A stretch of DNA of 64,000 nucleotides from Saccharofermentans sp. GTDB lineage: Bacteria; Bacillota; Clostridia; Saccharofermentanales; Saccharofermentanaceae. Location of the stretch: the NCBI GenBank assembly GCA_024688685.1, contig JAILDX010000008.1, positions 1 through 64,000 on the forward strand, read 5' to 3'. A program made the translations under genes and the position numbers. This document shows, in pieces, positions 62,007 through 64,000 of this stretch (position 1 is its first letter; each line of letters starts with the position of its first letter). Under the pieces are notes generated by a model. It was not told the origin of the DNA. It ran no database searches and saw only the letters and a list, made by a program, of their open reading frames with translations.

Positions 62007-62936
62007 ATGAAACATTTACGTATTATCGCTCTCATAACTTGCATTGCAGTAACGCTTTCGTTTTCCGGCTGCGATAAGGATGACACCGGCACTGCTGAGG
62101 TCCCTGCCACGGACGAGACTGTTGAGGAAACAGCTGAGGAAACTGAAGAAGCAGACCGGGACCATCCTTCATCAGAAAACTCAAGATCCGCAAGGTCTTC
62201 TCAAGACGGCATAAAGAGACCCGAGGAAGACACGGAGGAAGAGACCTCTGAAGAAAGTGAGGATGACACGGAGGAAGAGTCCTCTGAAGAAAGTGAGGAT
62301 GAGCAGGACATCTCAGAACACAGAAGGAGCCATTCCGGGGATTCCGGACAGAGCAGTTCAGAAGGGAGTAATTCTCACTCTTCCGGATCCACAGGTTCTA
62401 CCGGAACTTCCGGTTCGGGCAGGTCATCAGGTACAACAAGCAGAAGAAAAAAGACGGATTCTTCATCAGTATCATCTTCTTCAACTGATACTTCAGTCCA
62501 GACAACGGAAGAAGCGGATGAAGAGCCTGTAGAAGAGACTGTGGAAGAGCTTGTGGAAGAATCATCTGAACAGGAGGATCCGGCTGAAGAAACAGTCACT
62601 GAAGATCCTGTCTCCGAAGACACTATAACCGGCGGAGCAGAATTACTCTACACGGTAACAGGAGACACATTCGCACTCGATATCGAAGTGGAAGGGGATT
62701 CATATCTTGAGCTCCACCTGAAGGACGGAATAACCTACAGCGGAACCATTACCATTGCACCTTCGGAAGATGCTGACGAGGAATACGATGTTGTTTATGT
62801 GGTCATCGACGAAGGCTGCACCTGGGAACTTACGGGAGACTGTGTTATCTCCGAAATAGAACTGAACGGAAATATCATTTTTAACGGCTTTACGATAACC
62901 ATGGCAGACGGAACAGTACTGTCAGAAGAAGCGTAA
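62007..62936 (+). CDS. Acidic low-complexity lipoprotein with C-terminal beta-rich domain
   Basis: 309 aa; signal peptide with LSFSGC, long Glu/Ser/Thr-rich region, C-terminal LHLKDGITYSGTITIAPSEDADEEYDVVYVVIDEGCTWELTGDCVISEIELNGNIIFNGFTITMADGTV. Confidence 0.65.
   Translation: MKHLRIIALITCIAVTLSFSGCDKDDTGTAEVPATDETVEETAEETEEADRDHPSSENSRSARSSQDGIKRPEEDTEEETSEESEDDTEEESSEESEDEQDISEHRRSHSGDSGQSSSEGSNSHSSGSTGSTGTSGSGRSSGTTSRRKKTDSSSVSSSSTDTSVQTTEEADEEPVEETVEELVEESSEQEDPAEETVTEDPVSEDTITGGAELLYTVTGDTFALDIEVEGDSYLELHLKDGITYSGTITIAPSEDADEEYDVVYVVIDEGCTWELTGDCVISEIELNGNIIFNGFTITMADGTVLSEEA
62229..62300 (+). repeat. Two tandem copies of a 36-bp unit in the acidic lipoprotein gene
   Basis: gacacggaggaagag[a/t]cctctgaagaaagtgaggat repeated at 62229-62264 and 62265-62300 with one difference. 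Confidence 0.9.
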
Positions 62937-62982
62937 TAAACTAACCATTCTTCTTTTCCCATTCCCTATCACTGAGGCGTCG

Positions 62983-64000
62983 TCATCCCTGGCGGCGCCT
63001 TATCAGTTCGAGAAGCGAATCCCTGTCATTCGGCACAAGCCCGTTAACATAATCATCAAAGGCTGCTTCCAGTATCCTGCCGACCTGAGGGCCGGGCTGA
63101 ACTCCGAGATCAAGGACATCTTTTCCCGATATCGCAAGATCCGACGCTCTGAATACCGCGCCGCTGTTTTCTATCTCTTTGGCAGTCTCAATGATCTCCG
63201 AAAGCAGGGTCAGTCTTTTCATTCCGGAGAACGAATGCGCAAGTAAATCAGCTCTCTGGAGGATTGCCAGTTTCTTAAGAAACTCAGGGCCGCAGTTGCA
63301 CATCATCCTGTGAACAGATGACCTGGACGGGTTCACATAATAGTCGTGATATCTGACGAGTCTGACCGTCTCCTCCCTGACCTCATTTGAATATCGCAGT
63401 TCCAGAAGAACACGCTCGCATATCTTCGCACTGACTTCCGGATGACCTTTCATATGACCTGTTCCCGAGATATCAGTATAAAAGCAGGCCGGTTTCCCTA
63501 TATCGTGAAAGAGCGCCGCAAGCGCAAGACAAAGGTCCCTTTTACCCGATCCGTCTGCCGGTATATTGTCAAGAACCGCAAGAGTGTGCTCCAGCACATC
63601 CTTATCGTGGTATGCCGACTTCTGATTAAAGCCCTCGCAATCCTTAAGCTCGGGAATGATATAAGCCAGGATCGCAACTGATCTTCTGATCACTCCCGTC
63701 GCAAACGGTGATACCACCAGACTGTTCAGCTCCGCCGCTATCCTCTCTCCCGAAATATTATGCAGAAGCGGTGCGGCCTTCTCCATCGCCGCAAATGTAT
63801 CCTTCTCTATCCCGAAACCAAGCTGTGCCGAGAATCTCAGGCACCTCAGGATACGCAGCGCATCTTCATTGAACCTCGCGTCAGCGTCACCGACTGCTCT
63901 GATAGTCTTTGTCCTTATATCCTCAAGACCTCCGACCTTATCCGTAACTGCTCCGTCCTTGTCGAGGTACATCGCATTGATCGTAATATCTCTTCTCGCG
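62983..64000 (-). CDS. cca: CCA tRNA nucleotidyltransferase (HD domain), partial (5' end outside window)
   Basis: Minus strand RRDITINAMYLDKDGAVTDKVGGLEDIRTKTIRAVGDADARFNEDALRILRCLRFSAQLGF; HD motif LAALFHDIGKPACF; open to the right edge. Confidence 0.92.
   Translation of the reverse strand, partial: ARRDITINAMYLDKDGAVTDKVGGLEDIRTKTIRAVGDADARFNEDALRILRCLRFSAQLGFGIEKDTFAAMEKAAPLLHNISGERIAAELNSLVVSPFATGVIRRSVAILAYIIPELKDCEGFNQKSAYHDKDVLEHTLAVLDNIPADGSGKRDLCLALAALFHDIGKPACFYTDISGTGHMKGHPEVSAKICERVLLELRYSNEVREETVRLVRYHDYYVNPSRSSVHRMMCNCGPEFLKKLAILQRADLLAHSFSGMKRLTLLSEIIETAKEIENSGAVFRASDLAISGKDVLDLGVQPGPQVGRILEAAFDDYVNGLVPNDRDSLLELIRRRQG

Noticed and set aside
62970-63000. GGCG..CGCC repeat near the 3' end of cca as a bidirectional terminator
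   Set aside because: Arms are imperfect and mostly within the cca coding end with no T-run on either strand.

Overview
64-kb window from a low/mid-GC Firmicute, most likely class Clostridia (inferred from gene content and order; species not determined). Almost everything is on the minus strand. The core is a complete S10-spc-alpha ribosomal protein supercluster (rpsJ to rplQ, about 40.7 to 23.2 kb, minus strand), followed by a fused EcfA1-EcfA2 gene, ecfT, a ROK kinase and truA. Flanking blocks are: pyruvate:ferredoxin oxidoreductase (cut by the left edge), VanW-like protein, phosphohexomutase, surface glycan/glycosyltransferase genes, an IscR/CymR-like Rrf2 regulator, cysK, pncB, an NfeD/SPFH pair, hslO, ftsE-ftsX-M23 hydrolase, an MsmK-type ATPase, MATE, the rpmH-rnpA-yidD-yidC-jag-mnmE-mnmG-rsmG cluster, a two-component system divergent from a VTC-DUF4956-surface lipoprotein operon, and cca (cut by the right edge). 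No CRISPR array, tRNA/rRNA gene or mobile element was recognised. The best leads are (1) two tandem, strongly diverged secY genes inside the spc operon, separated by a terminator and a perfect 16-bp palindrome containing a -10-like element; (2) a VTC-fold polymerase/DUF4956/two-lipoprotein operon with 11-bp-period direct repeats placed where the -35 elements of both divergent promoters should be; (3) a 216-nt multi-hairpin gap between rpmJ and rpsM and a ~300-nt leader before rpsJ; (4) a shared inverted-repeat operator candidate upstream of the Rrf2 gene and cysK. All calls come from reading the sequence and the supplied ORF translations. No database search or folding calculation was run.
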